NCBI GenBank assembly: GCA_028284585.1
Contig: JANQRK010000040.1
Coordinates: 1 to 64,000 of the forward strand
Direction of reading: 5' to 3'
Source: Chromatiales bacterium
GTDB taxonomy: Bacteria > Pseudomonadota > Gammaproteobacteria > Chromatiales > Chromatiaceae
DNA length: 64,000 nt
The notes beneath the pieces were generated by a model that saw only the letters and a program-made list of their open reading frames with translations, was not told the origin of the DNA and ran no database searches. Positions 36,847-44,850 of this stretch are shown here, one piece after another (position 1 is the stretch's first letter; every line of letters begins with the position of its first letter). The position numbers and the translations under genes were made by a program.

Positions 36847-37077
36847 TCAGTTGACGACGTAGATAGCCACCGCGATCAGTGCCGAGGCGCGGATCCCTAT
36901 CCACAGCAGATCGAGTTCTGTCGCGCGGCCGTGGTAGAGCGACGATAAGGTGCGCGCGATCAGCCAGGCGGCGAAGACGAACACCAGCACCAGCACGATG
37001 CCGCCGATCAGCGTGTTCACGTCGCCGGGTGCGTGCCCGGTGGCAGCGGTGAACGCGGCCTGCTGAGTCGCGTTCAT
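36847..37077 (-). CDS. Small transfer membrane protein, PFL_4701 family
   Basis: 76 residues with two hydrophobic segments (NTLIGGIVLVLVFVFAAWLI and ASALIAVAIYVV). It matches TIGR03758, a conserved small protein beside the pilin-like gene, and may itself be a minor pilin. It begins three bases after the RAQPRD stop. Confidence 0.82.
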   Translation of the reverse strand: MNATQQAAFTAATGHAPGDVNTLIGGIVLVLVFVFAAWLIARTLSSLYHGRATELDLLWIGIRASALIAVAIYVVN

Positions 37078-37080
37078 GGG

Positions 37081-37380
37081 TTACCGCCGGTAGTCACCGC
37101 GCAATCGGTCGTAGCGTCGCGGCTCTGCCTGGTCGGCCGTTGCATGCTCGAGCACGCCTTCGCGCACTCGTCGGATATCGCGGCGCAGCCAGTCGTAACG
37201 GAAACGCACCCGCTCGGTCCGGTCGGCGCCGCTCTCGGCGGCGTCCACCAGCGGGGCCAGGGCTTCGAGTTCATGCGCCAGGCGAGCGAGCGCTTCGCGC
37301 TCCGCATCGGCGGCGGTCGCTGACCCGGTGGTGAGCAGTACCGCCAATACGGCGACGGAGATTGCAATGGGATAACGCAC
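37081..37380 (-). CDS. RAQPRD-family ICE protein
   Basis: 99 residues: a signal peptide (MRYPIAISVAVLAVLLTTGSATA), a helical mature region and the family hallmark near the end, seen here as DQAEPRRYDRLRGDYRR in place of RAQPRD. Periplasmic, function unknown, restricted to integrative conjugative elements. It precedes the PFL_4701 gene as usual. Confidence 0.85.
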   Translation of the reverse strand: MRYPIAISVAVLAVLLTTGSATAADAEREALARLAHELEALAPLVDAAESGADRTERVRFRYDWLRRDIRRVREGVLEHATADQAEPRRYDRLRGDYRR

Positions 37381-37389
37381 GACGGTCTC

Positions 37390-38139
37390 CTACAGATACT
37401 TTTTGAACGAGGCCGCGGTGATCGCGACCAGCAGGCCGATCAGCGCGGCGAATGGGAGGATGGAAAACGCCGGGTGCACGCTGAACGGCAGCGACAGGTA
37501 GAGCACCCAGGCGGTGATGAACAATGGCCAGATCCAGCGCTTGGCGTGATGATAGAGATAGCTCGACTCGCGCCCGCCACCCCAGCGGCGCAGATCGCGC
37601 AGGACCAAGCCGTCCAGCGCACCGACCAATGTCGCCAGCACAAATGCGGGCATCGCCAGTGTGAGCACGGCCAAACGCACCGCGAAGACCTGGGTGATGG
37701 TCGCTGCGGCGACGATGAAGTCAGCGACCCAGATGTAGCCTGCATGGAGGCCCGCCTGCCACGTCGAGGCGTGGGCCGGTGGCGTGGTCGCGAGCCAGGC
37801 GATCGCGGATTCCACGCCGGTACGCCGCCACAGCCAGTGATAGGCGGTGTCGGCAAAGGCGCGTGCGTAGGCCGCGGTATCGGATACCAGCAGGGTCGCA
37901 CGAAGGTCACCCGACAAGTAACCGAGCTCGTCCGCGAGCATCCGCTCACTGTGGGCCGTACCTTCGTTGGGCCACCAGGTCAGCATGCCGATCCACTCGA
38001 TGAGGATCGAAAACAACAGTGCCACGAGCAGCCAGAAGAGCAGGCGAAAGATTGCGCGCAGCAGGCTGGGTGTGCCGTCGCTTGCCTGCTGACCGGCGTG
38101 CGCGCGGCGGTTCTGGACTTGGGCGGCACCGGCGCTCAT
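37390..38139 (-). CDS. ICE membrane protein, PFL_4697 family (DUF4400)
   Basis: 249 residues with four membrane segments (about 30-50, 130-150, 155-180, 205-245). Blocks LFSILIEWIGMLTWW and GGGRESSYLYHHAKRW are typical of TIGR03747/DUF4400. Its ATG overlaps the TraD stop (ATGA). It probably assists the coupling protein in the inner membrane. Confidence 0.85.
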   Translation of the reverse strand: MSAGAAQVQNRRAHAGQQASDGTPSLLRAIFRLLFWLLVALLFSILIEWIGMLTWWPNEGTAHSERMLADELGYLSGDLRATLLVSDTAAYARAFADTAYHWLWRRTGVESAIAWLATTPPAHASTWQAGLHAGYIWVADFIVAAATITQVFAVRLAVLTLAMPAFVLATLVGALDGLVLRDLRRWGGGRESSYLYHHAKRWIWPLFITAWVLYLSLPFSVHPAFSILPFAALIGLLVAITAASFKKYL

Positions 38140-40229
38140 GCCACACCCACCCGCAGCAGCGACGTGGTCTGACTGTCGTCGAACCAGTGGTCGGCGGTGC
38201 GATAGCTCGCCGCCATCTGGCCAGCCAGGGCGTCGAGATCTGCCGGCATGTGCGGGTCATGCGACGCGTCGGGCAGCGGCATGCGCAGCTTCCATAGCCG
38301 TGCACCCTCAACCAAGGCGAAGGCTTGACCCTTGGGCAGGCTCATCACGTCGTTGTCCGAGATGATTGGCACTTCGGTGACGGTCAGGCGGTCCTCGTTG
38401 CGGGAGGAAAAGTCCACACCCGATCCCGGAGTCGACGAGTCGTTCACGCCGGAGACCTGCGTCAATGCATGGACCTCGACCCTGGGTAGCTGGTCGGTGA
38501 GCATCTGCGCGGTCGCCAGCTCTTTAACGCGCAGCATGATCAGCGTGTTGAAATTGCCCGCGACCTGGCCAGCCTTGGCCCGCGAGCCGACGCGGGCCTC
38601 GACGTCACTCCAGGTCTGGGTGTAGGCGGTGACCTGGAACCCGGCACCTCCGGCCTTGTTGATCATCGGGATGAACTCGTCGCCGATCAGCTCGTTGAAC
38701 TCATCGGCATGCAGGCAGATGCGCAGCTTCTGCGGTGCCTCGTCCAGCTTCGGCAGACCACCGTCCTCGCCGTGCTTGTAGAGATCGCCGGCGACCGAGA
38801 CGAGGTCGGCGAACATCGAGTTGCCCACCGCACCAGATACGGTGGTGTCCGACAGCGCGTCCAGGCCGACGTAGACGACTGAGCGGCTGCGGATCACCGA
38901 GCGCCAGTCGAAGATCGGGCGCGGATCCTCGGCATCGGTGTAGTCGGGGGAGATCAGCTCGGCGATCTTGCCGGTGGTCAGCTTCTCCATCAGCGGCCCG
39001 ACCGAGGACACGATCTTGTCGAAATAGGTGCGGTCGTACTTGAACGCGCCCATCAGACCCTCGAGCACCGGGTCGTAGAACTCGCCCGCGGAGACCCGGT
39101 CGCTCAGGAAGCGGAACACCGCGATCGCGTGCATGCCGCGGCCCTTGAGGTTGTGGGGCAGGTTGCGCTCGTTGAGATTGGCCTCGACGCCACCGATCCG
39201 TGCGGCCCAGTCGACGATGTCTTCGCGGACCAGGACGTGGCGCGCGTACTCGATGAACAACGGCTCTATGTCGTTGATGTGTCGGCATACCTGGGCGTAG
39301 TCGGGCCGCCGGCCAAGGTCGACCAGTGCGCGCGCGATGATGTTGACGAAGCGCCAGGCAAACTCTTTGAATGCTGCTGAGTTGCCCTCGGACGGCAGCT
39401 GGTTGGCGATACGTGTTGCGACCTCGGTTACCCGGCTGAAATTGCCGATCGCGTTGTAGCGTGCCGACAGCTCCGGGTAGCCGAGGTGAAACACGAACAG
39501 ATCGCGGCCGGCGCGCCGCGACTCGGCATACACCCGGCGCATCAGGTCGGCGTCCCCCTTGGGATCGAACACGATCACCGTGTCGCCACGGCGGATGTCC
39601 TGCGTGATCAGGATCTCGGCCAGGCGCGTCTTGCCGACGCGCGTGGTACCGAGCACCAGCGTGTGGCCGTTGCGCTCGTCGAGCGGCATCCAGACGTCCT
39701 GTTCCTCCGGCTCGACCGCGTGCAGCTGCGGTTTGCCACCGACCGGTGGGGCCGGGCGCAGCGGATTGAACAGCGTGTCGGCCGACGTCAAACGGTACAG
39801 CCAGCGCAGAGCGGACGAACGTTCCCAGGCGGGCTCGTTACGGCGTACCCAGCGCGAAAGCGCCGGGTCTTCGAGGTAGGTCCGCACCTCGGGCCGCAGC
39901 GTATCGCGCAGGCGTTGGGTGTGCTTCTGGCCCCAAGCGAAGCCACGTCCGAGAAACAGCCGACTTGGCGACCAGGGGATCTGGTCGGCGCGCATCCGGT
40001 AACGGGGTAGGGAGCGCATGTGGCGCTGGTATCGCAATACGCGCCAGGCCTGGTTCCCGCGGTGCCAGGCCAACCACCCAAACAGCAGCGCGGCACCGTA
40101 GGCCACACCCGGTGCCATGAACAGTGCCCAGGGGGCCAGCAGGCAGATCGCCATACCGATAGCGGCGGTACTGGCCGACCAGGCCTCGACCGGCGGGCGC
40201 AACAGAGCCTCGATCGGATGGACGCTCAT
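38136..40229 (-). CDS. traD: Conjugative coupling protein TraD (SXT/TOL subfamily)
   Basis: 697 residues from MSVHPIEALL; the start overlaps the previous TGA, and the track's GTG is four codons upstream. Two N-terminal membrane spans (AIGMAICLLAPWALFMAP and YGAALLFGWLAWH) lead into the ATPase domain with Walker A LGTTRVGKTRLAEILITQ near residue 190. Walker B is LRICLHADEFNELIGDEF. It couples the relaxosome to the secretion channel. Intact. Confidence 0.93.
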   Translation of the reverse strand: MSVHPIEALLRPPVEAWSASTAAIGMAICLLAPWALFMAPGVAYGAALLFGWLAWHRGNQAWRVLRYQRHMRSLPRYRMRADQIPWSPSRLFLGRGFAWGQKHTQRLRDTLRPEVRTYLEDPALSRWVRRNEPAWERSSALRWLYRLTSADTLFNPLRPAPPVGGKPQLHAVEPEEQDVWMPLDERNGHTLVLGTTRVGKTRLAEILITQDIRRGDTVIVFDPKGDADLMRRVYAESRRAGRDLFVFHLGYPELSARYNAIGNFSRVTEVATRIANQLPSEGNSAAFKEFAWRFVNIIARALVDLGRRPDYAQVCRHINDIEPLFIEYARHVLVREDIVDWAARIGGVEANLNERNLPHNLKGRGMHAIAVFRFLSDRVSAGEFYDPVLEGLMGAFKYDRTYFDKIVSSVGPLMEKLTTGKIAELISPDYTDAEDPRPIFDWRSVIRSRSVVYVGLDALSDTTVSGAVGNSMFADLVSVAGDLYKHGEDGGLPKLDEAPQKLRICLHADEFNELIGDEFIPMINKAGGAGFQVTAYTQTWSDVEARVGSRAKAGQVAGNFNTLIMLRVKELATAQMLTDQLPRVEVHALTQVSGVNDSSTPGSGVDFSSRNEDRLTVTEVPIISDNDVMSLPKGQAFALVEGARLWKLRMPLPDASHDPHMPADLDALAGQMAASYRTADHWFDDSQTTSLLRVGVA

Positions 40230-40747
40230 TGTTCGATCCACTCCGGCCCGATCAGCACCGGGTAGTGGCGCAGCCCGAACTGCTCGGCCAGCATCTCGCC
40301 ACTGCCGGCGGCCAGCGGCAGGTCGCCGGCAACGCGCTTGATCTCCAGGACATCGGAGACGCCGTTTGCCTCCACGACCAGGCCGACCGCTCCCAGTGCG
40401 GAGAGCCGGATGCGATGATCGGCGAGCCAGCGCAGCGACAGTTTGTCCGCGCCGACCAGAAAGATCGGACGTGGCAGGTGGGCAGCGGCATCACCGACTG
40501 CGATGCGCGGCTGTGTCCCAGGTGTCAGGCTCGGAGAACGCACTGTGGCCTGTTGTTCCAGAACCGCCTCCATCGTTGGAGCGATTGGTGGCAGCTCAGC
40601 GTCCTGCGATTCCAGAATAAATCCGGAGGCCTCCAGCAGAGGTGCCAATGGCAACGTGTTGCCGTTGTCGTGTAGGACCGTCAACGGCGTGGCGGAGAAT
40701 GTCGGCATCGCCGCGCACAGGAGGAGGGGTGCGACCAGCCTGCGCAT
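40226..40747 (-). CDS. ICE periplasmic protein, PFL_4695 family
   Basis: 173 residues from MRRLVAPLLLCAAMPTFSA, a signal peptide; the track ORF adds 31 unlikely codons. The mature block IFLVGADKLSLRWLADHRIRL with LRHYPVLIGPEWIEQ at the end is diagnostic of TIGR03765. The start overlaps the transglycosylase stop (TGATG). Confidence 0.84.
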   Translation of the reverse strand: MRRLVAPLLLCAAMPTFSATPLTVLHDNGNTLPLAPLLEASGFILESQDAELPPIAPTMEAVLEQQATVRSPSLTPGTQPRIAVGDAAAHLPRPIFLVGADKLSLRWLADHRIRLSALGAVGLVVEANGVSDVLEIKRVAGDLPLAAGSGEMLAEQFGLRHYPVLIGPEWIEQ

Positions 40748-41259
40748 CAGTCGAGCCTCGCGTACCAGCGCAGCACCCGCGCTCGGTAGGCCTTGGCACG
40801 TGTTGGCGTGCCCGAGTGATAGCGCCCGACGGCCGTCCACCAGTCGCCGGTCGCTCGGTACGCTTCGCGCAGGACGGTCGCTCCGGCACGGAGGTTAAGC
40901 CAGGGATCGAACGCCTGCCGGATATTGCCAAGCTTGTGCTGGTGGTAGCGCCAGTTCACCTGCATCAGCCCGATGTCCGGTTTTTTACCTGCCGCCAGCA
41001 GCTGCTCAAGGTGAGTGTCGGCCTCGCGCCTACTGGTAAAGTAGAAGGCGCTGCCGTTCACGTTCAATGCCCAGGGGTAGGGCAGTGTCTTACCATCCTT
41101 TCGCTGGCGCCCGCTCTCGGTGAGCGCAATTGCAAACAGGATGCCGGCCGGTACGTCGTACTCCAGCGCCACCTGGTGGTAGGCGACTGGCACACGCAGT
41201 GCGTAGGCTGGAAGTGGCGAACAGGTCAGCAATACGAGCGCGAGGATGGGCCGCTTCAT
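40747..41259 (-). CDS. Lytic transglycosylase of the transfer system (VirB1-like)
   Basis: 170 residues: a signal peptide (MKRPILALVLLTCSPLPAYA) and a goose-lysozyme/SLT fold with catalytic Glu in ALTESGRQ, DIGLMQVNWRYH and NLRAGATVLREAY. It locally opens peptidoglycan for channel assembly. Four-base overlaps on both sides place it firmly in the operon. Confidence 0.9.
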   Translation of the reverse strand: MKRPILALVLLTCSPLPAYALRVPVAYHQVALEYDVPAGILFAIALTESGRQRKDGKTLPYPWALNVNGSAFYFTSRREADTHLEQLLAAGKKPDIGLMQVNWRYHQHKLGNIRQAFDPWLNLRAGATVLREAYRATGDWWTAVGRYHSGTPTRAKAYRARVLRWYARLD

Positions 41260-42032
41260 GGCAAAGCCCCTGCGACAATTTTCAGCGGGCGCAGCTGCGC
41301 GCCCTCGCGCGCGAACACCTGGGGTAGCTCGCGGTCATCACCGCGGTACTGCTTGAACAGCGCCTTGCCCTGGTTGAGCGTGATGCGACGATTGGAAACG
41401 GCGTCGGGGAGTACCCCCACGTCCCGAGCGAAGGTGCGGATCATGTCGGGATCCTGCGTATCGACTGCGTAGATATCCAGGCCGCTGAGCGGACCCCTAT
41501 CGGTGGCGAGCTCGACGAGTTCCCGGGTACTCGAGCTGCAGCGCGGGCAGTCTTGCGTGGCGACGAATATTGCGAGTCGCTTGCCCCAGAGTTGGTTCCG
41601 ATTCGAGGATAGCGGTGCTGATGCACCAGGCAGGCGATCCGGGTCGAACATCGGCTTGCCAAGACGTTGCCACGCCGCCTGGGTCGCGCGCTCGAAGGCG
41701 AGCACGCGTTCGGTGTCCTCATAAAGCAATCGAACGAAGCGGTCGGCGTATTGCCGACGCTCTGCCGGCGTCGCGGCGTGAATGCCGAGTACCTCGATCG
41801 GCGAAATGTTCTTAACCGAAAAGGCCCCGCGCGGGCCACGCATCAGCCTCTCGTAGCGCTCCAGCTCCTGTGCCGTGAGCCCCCAGGCCTTGGCTAGCTG
41901 GTCACCGGTGTGTAGGGACTCGACCTGCTCAAGCGGGCGTTGCTCGGTCAGGCGGATTGAGGTATCCGCGGCGGCCACTGGCGTGGTCGCCGCGGCAAGA
42001 CCGAAAGTGATGAGGATCGGTCGCCGCATCAT
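41256..42032 (-). CDS. ICE periplasmic protein, PFL_4693 family
   Basis: 258 residues from MMRRPILITFGLAAATTPVA (signal peptide). The middle YERLMRGPRGAFSVKNISP and the C-terminal thioredoxin-like part with IFVATQDCPRCSSST (a CxxC) match TIGR03759. The CxxC suggests a disulfide role in core-complex folding; that is inference. The track's longer start is not supported. Confidence 0.84.
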   Translation of the reverse strand: MMRRPILITFGLAAATTPVAAADTSIRLTEQRPLEQVESLHTGDQLAKAWGLTAQELERYERLMRGPRGAFSVKNISPIEVLGIHAATPAERRQYADRFVRLLYEDTERVLAFERATQAAWQRLGKPMFDPDRLPGASAPLSSNRNQLWGKRLAIFVATQDCPRCSSSTRELVELATDRGPLSGLDIYAVDTQDPDMIRTFARDVGVLPDAVSNRRITLNQGKALFKQYRGDDRELPQVFAREGAQLRPLKIVAGALP

Positions 42033-42418
42033 CGGGGCGCCTCTGAACCCGGTGGAGCACAGAAGGTGCCGTCCGGCATTAGGTAGCGGCGCTCTTCCCA
42101 AGGAGTTCGCAGGTCGCGGACGCGACACTCGTCTGGCCGGGGGAGGCAACGGAATGCGTCGGCGTAGTAGGTGCTGCCACGGATCGCCAGGTCTGCCTTC
42201 GTTGCCTCTGTTACGAACTGGCCGGTCTGGCCGGCCGTCGCCCGGGCATCGCGATCACTGGGTAGTTCCATCGACGTCGTTGGCCGTTCCACGGGCGTGC
42301 TGCAGCCTGCGAGCAGGGCCAATGCCAGCGTTACGACGGCCAGTGCGCGCAGACCGACAGCAAGGCTGCCCCGCCCCTGTTTCGTAGTCGCTTGACTGTT
42401 CATCGTGTGGCTGGCCAT
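42029..42418 (-). CDS. Small lipoprotein in transfer operon
   Basis: 129 residues with a basic N-terminus, hydrophobic stretch AVVTLALALLAGC (lipobox LAGC) and a short mature domain with YADAFRCLPRPDECRV. A second in-frame Met lies five codons in. Conserved position after pilL in such elements, no known activity. It follows the pilL stop by one base. Confidence 0.7.
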   Translation of the reverse strand: MASHTMNSQATTKQGRGSLAVGLRALAVVTLALALLAGCSTPVERPTTSMELPSDRDARATAGQTGQFVTEATKADLAIRGSTYYADAFRCLPRPDECRVRDLRTPWEERRYLMPDGTFCAPPGSEAPR

Positions 42419-42419
42419 C

Positions 42420-43361
42420 TCAATGATCTGCCTTCGGGTTATTGGAAGGCGTGGTTGTTCGCTCCTCGACCCGGGCGAGGCTCGAGTAGGGTGCGCGCAG
42501 TTCGCACGACACCAGTCGGTTGACCGGGTCGACCACGATCACATAGGCCTCACCACAAAGAATGGCCAAGGCGTCGAACAGGGCAATCGGGCCGAGCGAG
42601 CGCTGCGACTCGGGCAACGGCAGGCTCATTAGGTCAGGAATCGTCGGGTCGCTTGCCTGTGTCGACGCGAGGGCCCAGCCGCTGCGCGCGAGAACGTGGT
42701 TGAGTGCCGCCCCGACAGTTCGAATCTGGCTCGGGAAGAACAGCGAGATGATCGTCTGCAGCGGGTTGGCCTGGCCGGGCTTTGGTACCGATGCGAGCTG
42801 GGAATAGCGGCCGACGCGCAGGCGGTCCTTCGTAGACAGGGCAAGGTTTCTATCCGATTGGTGCGGCAGGTCCGGTCCCACGACCTCCAACTGGCTAGCC
42901 ATCGGTTGGATCTCAACTCGCCGATTGAGGCGCCGGGTAGCCTCTTTGCGGTTGTCGCCCACGTAATCGCTGCGCCCCGTCCAGGCCGTCCCGATGCGTG
43001 TAGCGACGATTCCCTGCGCCACCAGCGCATTGCGCACTGCCTCTGACCGACGCCGGGCGAGGTCGTCGTTGTAGGCCTGGAAACCGATGCCGTCCGTAAA
43101 CCCGTGCACCGTCAGGGGCGCGTTGTCAGTGCTGAGCAACTCGATTGCCCGGTCGAGCCGCTGCCGCTCGGCAGGCGACACGCTATCGTCACCGAATCCG
43201 AAGTAGACGGTGTGGATCGACTGTTGATCGGCCTTGATCTGGTCATTCATGAAGCTGTCTGCACCTGCCGGTAGAGCGCCGAGGATGGAGAGTACGAGTC
43301 CGACCGTCGTCCAGCCGGCGCGGAGTGAGCCGGAGTTGGGGCATGGGGAAATCAAGGCCAT
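42420..43361 (-). CDS. pilL: OmpA-domain/PilL-N fusion, first gene of transfer operon
   Basis: 313 residues from MALISPCPNSGSLRAGWTTV with AAAGGATG upstream. Order: signal peptide (to about 35), an OmpA C-like peptidoglycan-binding domain (about 45-150: VYFGFGDDSVSPAERQRLDR, VHGFTDGIGFQAYNDDLA), then a PilL N-terminal-type domain (about 180-300: QIRTVGAALNHVLARSGW, LGPIALFDALAILCG). The second part is what TIGR03748 covers in PFGI-1 elements. The fusion would tie the PilL module to the cell wall. It leads the minus-strand operon, so its upstream region should hold the main promoter. Confidence 0.75.
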   Translation of the reverse strand: MALISPCPNSGSLRAGWTTVGLVLSILGALPAGADSFMNDQIKADQQSIHTVYFGFGDDSVSPAERQRLDRAIELLSTDNAPLTVHGFTDGIGFQAYNDDLARRRSEAVRNALVAQGIVATRIGTAWTGRSDYVGDNRKEATRRLNRRVEIQPMASQLEVVGPDLPHQSDRNLALSTKDRLRVGRYSQLASVPKPGQANPLQTIISLFFPSQIRTVGAALNHVLARSGWALASTQASDPTIPDLMSLPLPESQRSLGPIALFDALAILCGEAYVIVVDPVNRLVSCELRAPYSSLARVEERTTTPSNNPKADH

Positions 43362-43644
43362 GAAGCATCCTTTCGTTTCCGGCACGGGGCCGTGTCTACG
43401 TCTGGATGCAGTGTGCTCGGCGGGGCGGGGGAGGAGAACGATCAATTCCTCCCGATGTTGGGCGGGGTTGTGAGTTGATCTCGGGGCTTGCTTGTGGTTT
43501 CCCTCGTGGCCAGCGGTTTGCGGTGACTGGCCTTGACGGCATATTCCAAGTGAAATGCGTCATCACCGCGCGTGACCGCTGGCCAGCGGGCCCTGAGATC
43601 GTCGCCGAACGGATACCCACCTACAATCGAGGAGCCCGTCCATA
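43362..43644. promoter_or_regulatory. Divergent intergenic region upstream of transfer operon
   Basis: About 280 GC-rich bases between pilL (leftward) and the NYN-like pseudogene (rightward). No ORF has good composition. By position it must contain the promoter of the 18-kb transfer operon. I could not pick out reliable -35/-10 boxes by eye. Confidence 0.4.
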
Positions 43645-44337
43645 GTGAATCTGCGCCTGGTTGCCAAGATCGAGGCCGAAGAGCCGACGCTGCGGCTTGC
43701 CGTTCTCATCGACGCGGACAACGCGCAGGCGGCCGTCATCGAGGGGTTTATCGGCGAGATTGCCCGGTTCGTAGGCGATCAATTGGTCCGGGTGAGTTTG
43801 GAGCCCATTGGATCAGGCAAGAAAGCAAAACCCCAAAGAGGCCGTACACGAGAGCGGTTCAAGCTTACCGTGGGTCACAGTTGGTATCGGTACGGGTCCG
43901 AGCCGCTTGTTTGGGAGGACAGCGCCGAGAAAGATCTCGAATCGATGCTTCCGGAGATCGTCCTTGAACTGATCTCGATGGGGGAGCGGCAATACCACGG
44001 ACACAGGGAGTATCAGTACCGGAACCTTGTCGACCGCAAAGCGAAGCTCGAAGAAAAAGAGAAGGAGCGGATTGAAACTTAGGCTCGGTTGGAACGCGAA
44101 AGGGTAGAGCGACTCAAGCAGGCCCGGATTCAACGGCTATCGGACGAAGCTGGGGCCCATCGGCAGGCTTGTGACATCCGCGAGTACGTAGGCCTTGTAT
44201 TGGCGTCACTACCTATGTCATCGCTCGGTGATCGAGCGAAAGCCGAAGCTTGGGCGGAATGGGCGAGGGAGCAGGCCGATTCGTTGGATCCCATTACCGC
44301 CGGGCAGTTGGGCATAGGCGAGCCCATACTGGAGTGA
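43645..44337 (+). pseudogene. NYN-like start fused to another ORF, internal TAG
   Basis: The first 40 codons, LRLAVLIDADNAQAAVIEGF, are the beginning of a NYN/LabA-type RNase domain with its first catalytic Asp. The homology then ends, and a different-looking sequence follows (LTVGHSWYRYGSEPLVWEDS, LPEIVLELISMGERQYHGHR). A TAG at 44080-44082 interrupts ERIET/ARLERERVERLKQARIQRL. The same frame continues to 44337 with a long charged helix and an acidic end. Two lesions: a probable internal fusion or deletion, and one stop codon. Lost function seems certain. Confidence 0.6.
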
Positions 44338-44850
44338 TTCGCAAATGATCGACAGATCCTTGGATCTGGGGAAAGCTCCTCGTGTCGGTCTGCTGGGCGT
44401 GTAGAAACCGCGGTTGGATGCGGGTCAGCTGAGTAGTGTCGCTCAATCCGTCCGTGGGTTGGGGCGTCCGCTTTGTTCAATTGCTGTCGGCGAAATTGTC
44501 GTCACACCAGGTTCTGGCCTCTCGAACTCCGCGCAATCTGCAGCAGAACCACTCCAGGCAACGCTTCTGGCCGAACCTTTTCCTGGGACGGTGGCTCAAG
44601 GGGTTGTCCTGGTGTTTGCGCGAGAAATGCAGACATTAAGTGTCGGGCAAAACCAAAGGGCTTCGAAAATCAGTCGGTTAGGTCTGCGTGGGGGAAGAGA
44701 GTGGGTCGCTTCGATTTTCGCGGCGGTTTGTTCAATCGATGGACGACCAAGGCGAGGATACTCATCCACGCTGGGTTCCAGCTGTTTCTTCCAAAACAGT
44801 CGGTGATTTCGCTAATCTAGCTCAGCATTTCGTTATTGAGGGTACGGGGA
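44338..44850. other. Non-coding stretch with repeat copy and cargo promoter region
   Basis: No convincing gene; overlapping ORFs on the plus strand (44414-44820) are frame shadows of degenerate sequence. It contains the first copy of the imperfect direct repeat (44486-44578). The last 150 bases become AT-richer and precede the oxygenase gene. Confidence 0.5.
44486..44578 (+). repeat. Imperfect direct repeat flanking the cargo, copy 1
   Basis: Reads GTCGGCGAAATTGTCGTC...GAACTCCGCGCAATCTGCAG...CTGGCCGAACCT. About 70 percent of positions match the sequence at 52891-52984 in the same orientation. It is a remnant of a coding or transposon sequence present on both sides of the 8-kb accessory segment. 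Confidence 0.6.
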
